A DNA stretch of 5,971 nt from positions 1 to 5,971 of the forward strand of contig CANHXV010000123.1 of the NCBI GenBank assembly GCA_947464665.1. The letters are read 5' to 3'. Of the stretch, positions 5,206 to 5,971 are shown one piece after another. The DNA is from Comamonadaceae bacterium. Its GTDB lineage: Bacteria > Pseudomonadota > Gammaproteobacteria > Burkholderiales > Burkholderiaceae_C. Each line of letters begins with the position of its first letter. The first letter of the stretch is position 1. Both the position numbers and the translations under genes were made by a program. The notes beneath the pieces were generated by a model that was not told the DNA's origin, made no database searches, and saw only the letters and a list, made by a program, of their open reading frames with translations.

Positions 5206-5556
5206 ATGCTGAGTTCAAAGATCCCTAAGCTGCTGGTTCAATGTTTACTGATAAGTGCGGTGTTTGTATCCTTGAATGCTTTGAGCGATTCGGTTGATGT
5301 TGCTGCTGCTGAGGCACTTGCAAAGCGAAGTAACTGCAACAAATGCCATTCAATTGATAAAAAGAAAGATGGACCGCCTTACAAAGAAACTGCTGCCAAA
5401 TACAAAGGCAAAAGTGACGCTGAGGCGAAGCTGGTGAAGCACATGACAACAGGCCCCACCATCAAGATAGATGGTGTTGAGGAACAACACCAAATAGTCA
5501 AAACCAAAGTTGATTCTGAAATCAAAAATTTGGTTCACTACATATTGTCGCGTTAG
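5206..5556 (+). CDS. Small periplasmic monohaem cytochrome c, possibly His/His-ligated
   Basis: This 116-residue protein has a signal peptide (about 1-27, cleavage near ALS/DS) and one haem site, CNKCH (44-48), followed by DKKKDGPPYKETAAKYKG (51-68) as in class I cytochromes of the c551/c552 type. The C-terminal helix is VDSEIKNLVHYILSR (102-116). Where these cytochromes normally have the axial methionine (a MPP-like loop before the last helix), this one reads GVEEQHQIVKT, so His95 is the likely sixth ligand; the only nearby methionine is Met80, which sits too early. It probably exchanges electrons with the NapC/NirT-type protein encoded 20 bases downstream. Expression is probably under the FNR-type box. 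The start has only a weak AGAAAG (5194-5199). Confidence 0.85.
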   Translation: MLSSKIPKLLVQCLLISAVFVSLNALSDSVDVAAAEALAKRSNCNKCHSIDKKKDGPPYKETAAKYKGKSDAEAKLVKHMTTGPTIKIDGVEEQHQIVKTKVDSEIKNLVHYILSR

Positions 5557-5576
5557 TCAAAATAGGTACGGACGCC

Positions 5577-5971
5577 ATGTTCAAGATATTTCAAAAATTA
5601 AAACAAAAATGGATTTTGTTTGCACTTCTAACACTAGGCGGTTTGTTTGTTGCTGGCATCCTCATGGTGGGCGGTGCTGCTGCATTGGCATGGACCAATA
5701 CCGAAGCCTTTTGCATTGGTTGTCATGAAATGAAAAACAATGTGTATGCAGAGTACAAGGGCACGATTCATGACCAAAATCGCACGGGTGTCAGAGCCAT
5801 TTGTTCTGATTGTCATGTGCCTAGAGAGCCTGTCGCCATGATCAAGCGAAAAATGCAAGCCTCTTTAGAACTTTATGGGCACTTCATTTCCAAATCAATC
5901 GACACCCCAGAAAAATTTGAAGCTAAGCGCCATGAATTGGCCACGCATGTGTGGACAAGAATGCAAGAGAC
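5577..5971 (+). CDS. NapC/NirT/NrfH-family multihaem quinol dehydrogenase (3' truncated by window)
   Basis: The visible 131 residues start with one membrane anchor (about 12-38, preceded by a lysine-rich segment). Then come two haem sites, CIGCHEM (46-52) and CSDCH (76-80), with the family sequences EMKNNVYAEYKGTIH (51-65) and NRTGVRAICSDCHVP (68-82). The CxxCHxM pattern makes Met52 the likely ligand of haem 1, as in NrfH. Family members carry four haems or more and pass electrons from menaquinol or ubiquinol to periplasmic reductases or small cytochromes; the remaining haem sites would lie beyond the window. The start ATG 5577 has only weak upstream pairing. The gene is probably co-transcribed with the preceding cytochrome c. 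The visible part does not show which terminal reductase it serves. Confidence 0.9.
   Translation, partial: MFKIFQKLKQKWILFALLTLGGLFVAGILMVGGAAALAWTNTEAFCIGCHEMKNNVYAEYKGTIHDQNRTGVRAICSDCHVPREPVAMIKRKMQASLELYGHFISKSIDTPEKFEAKRHELATHVWTRMQE

Overview
The window looks like a piece of a proteobacterial chromosome, most likely a betaproteobacterium of the Burkholderiales. This rests on overall protein resemblance, moderate GC and gene style; the species cannot be named from the sequence. All genes read on the + strand. It is a cytochrome-rich locus with five c-type haem-attachment motifs (CxxCH) in three complete proteins and one truncated one, plus a b-type cytochrome.

Region 1 (1-161): the last codons of an unidentified upstream gene, a strong intrinsic terminator, then a short promoter region. 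That region holds a direct-repeat box, CTTAAG-N5-CTTCAG, of the kind bound by PmrA/QseB-type response regulators. Region 2 (162-3825): a tightly packed five-gene block. It encodes an SHP-type oxygen-binding monohaem cytochrome c (shp), a dihaem cytochrome c (DHC), a membrane cytochrome b561-type protein, an OmpR-family response regulator and a QseC/PmrB-like sensor kinase. The expected electron path is quinol or another membrane donor to cytochrome b, then DHC, then SHP in the periplasm, with the two-component system as probable dedicated regulator.

Region 3 (3826-5074): a 109-base gap with no visible terminator, carrying a second copy of the same direct-repeat box (12 of 16 positions identical to the first). 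It is followed by a gene with a strong ribosome binding site for a probable type I-secreted RTX calcium-binding protein. This protein has two 71-residue N-terminal repeats, nine RTX nonads and a serralysin-type C-terminus, and the gene ends in a perfect intrinsic terminator. The shared box suggests the RTX gene belongs to the same regulon as shp.

Region 4 (5075-5971): a 131-base gap with a near-consensus FNR/CRP-family box (TTGAC-N4-ATCAA). Then come a small monohaem cytochrome c that seems to lack the usual methionine ligand and a NapC/NirT-type multihaem quinol dehydrogenase cut by the window end. This looks like the start of a separate, oxygen-responsive electron-transfer operon.

The most interesting points are the two matching regulator boxes flanking the two-component system and the unfamiliar repeat module in the RTX protein. 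No RNA genes, insertion sequences, CRISPR arrays or att sites were seen.
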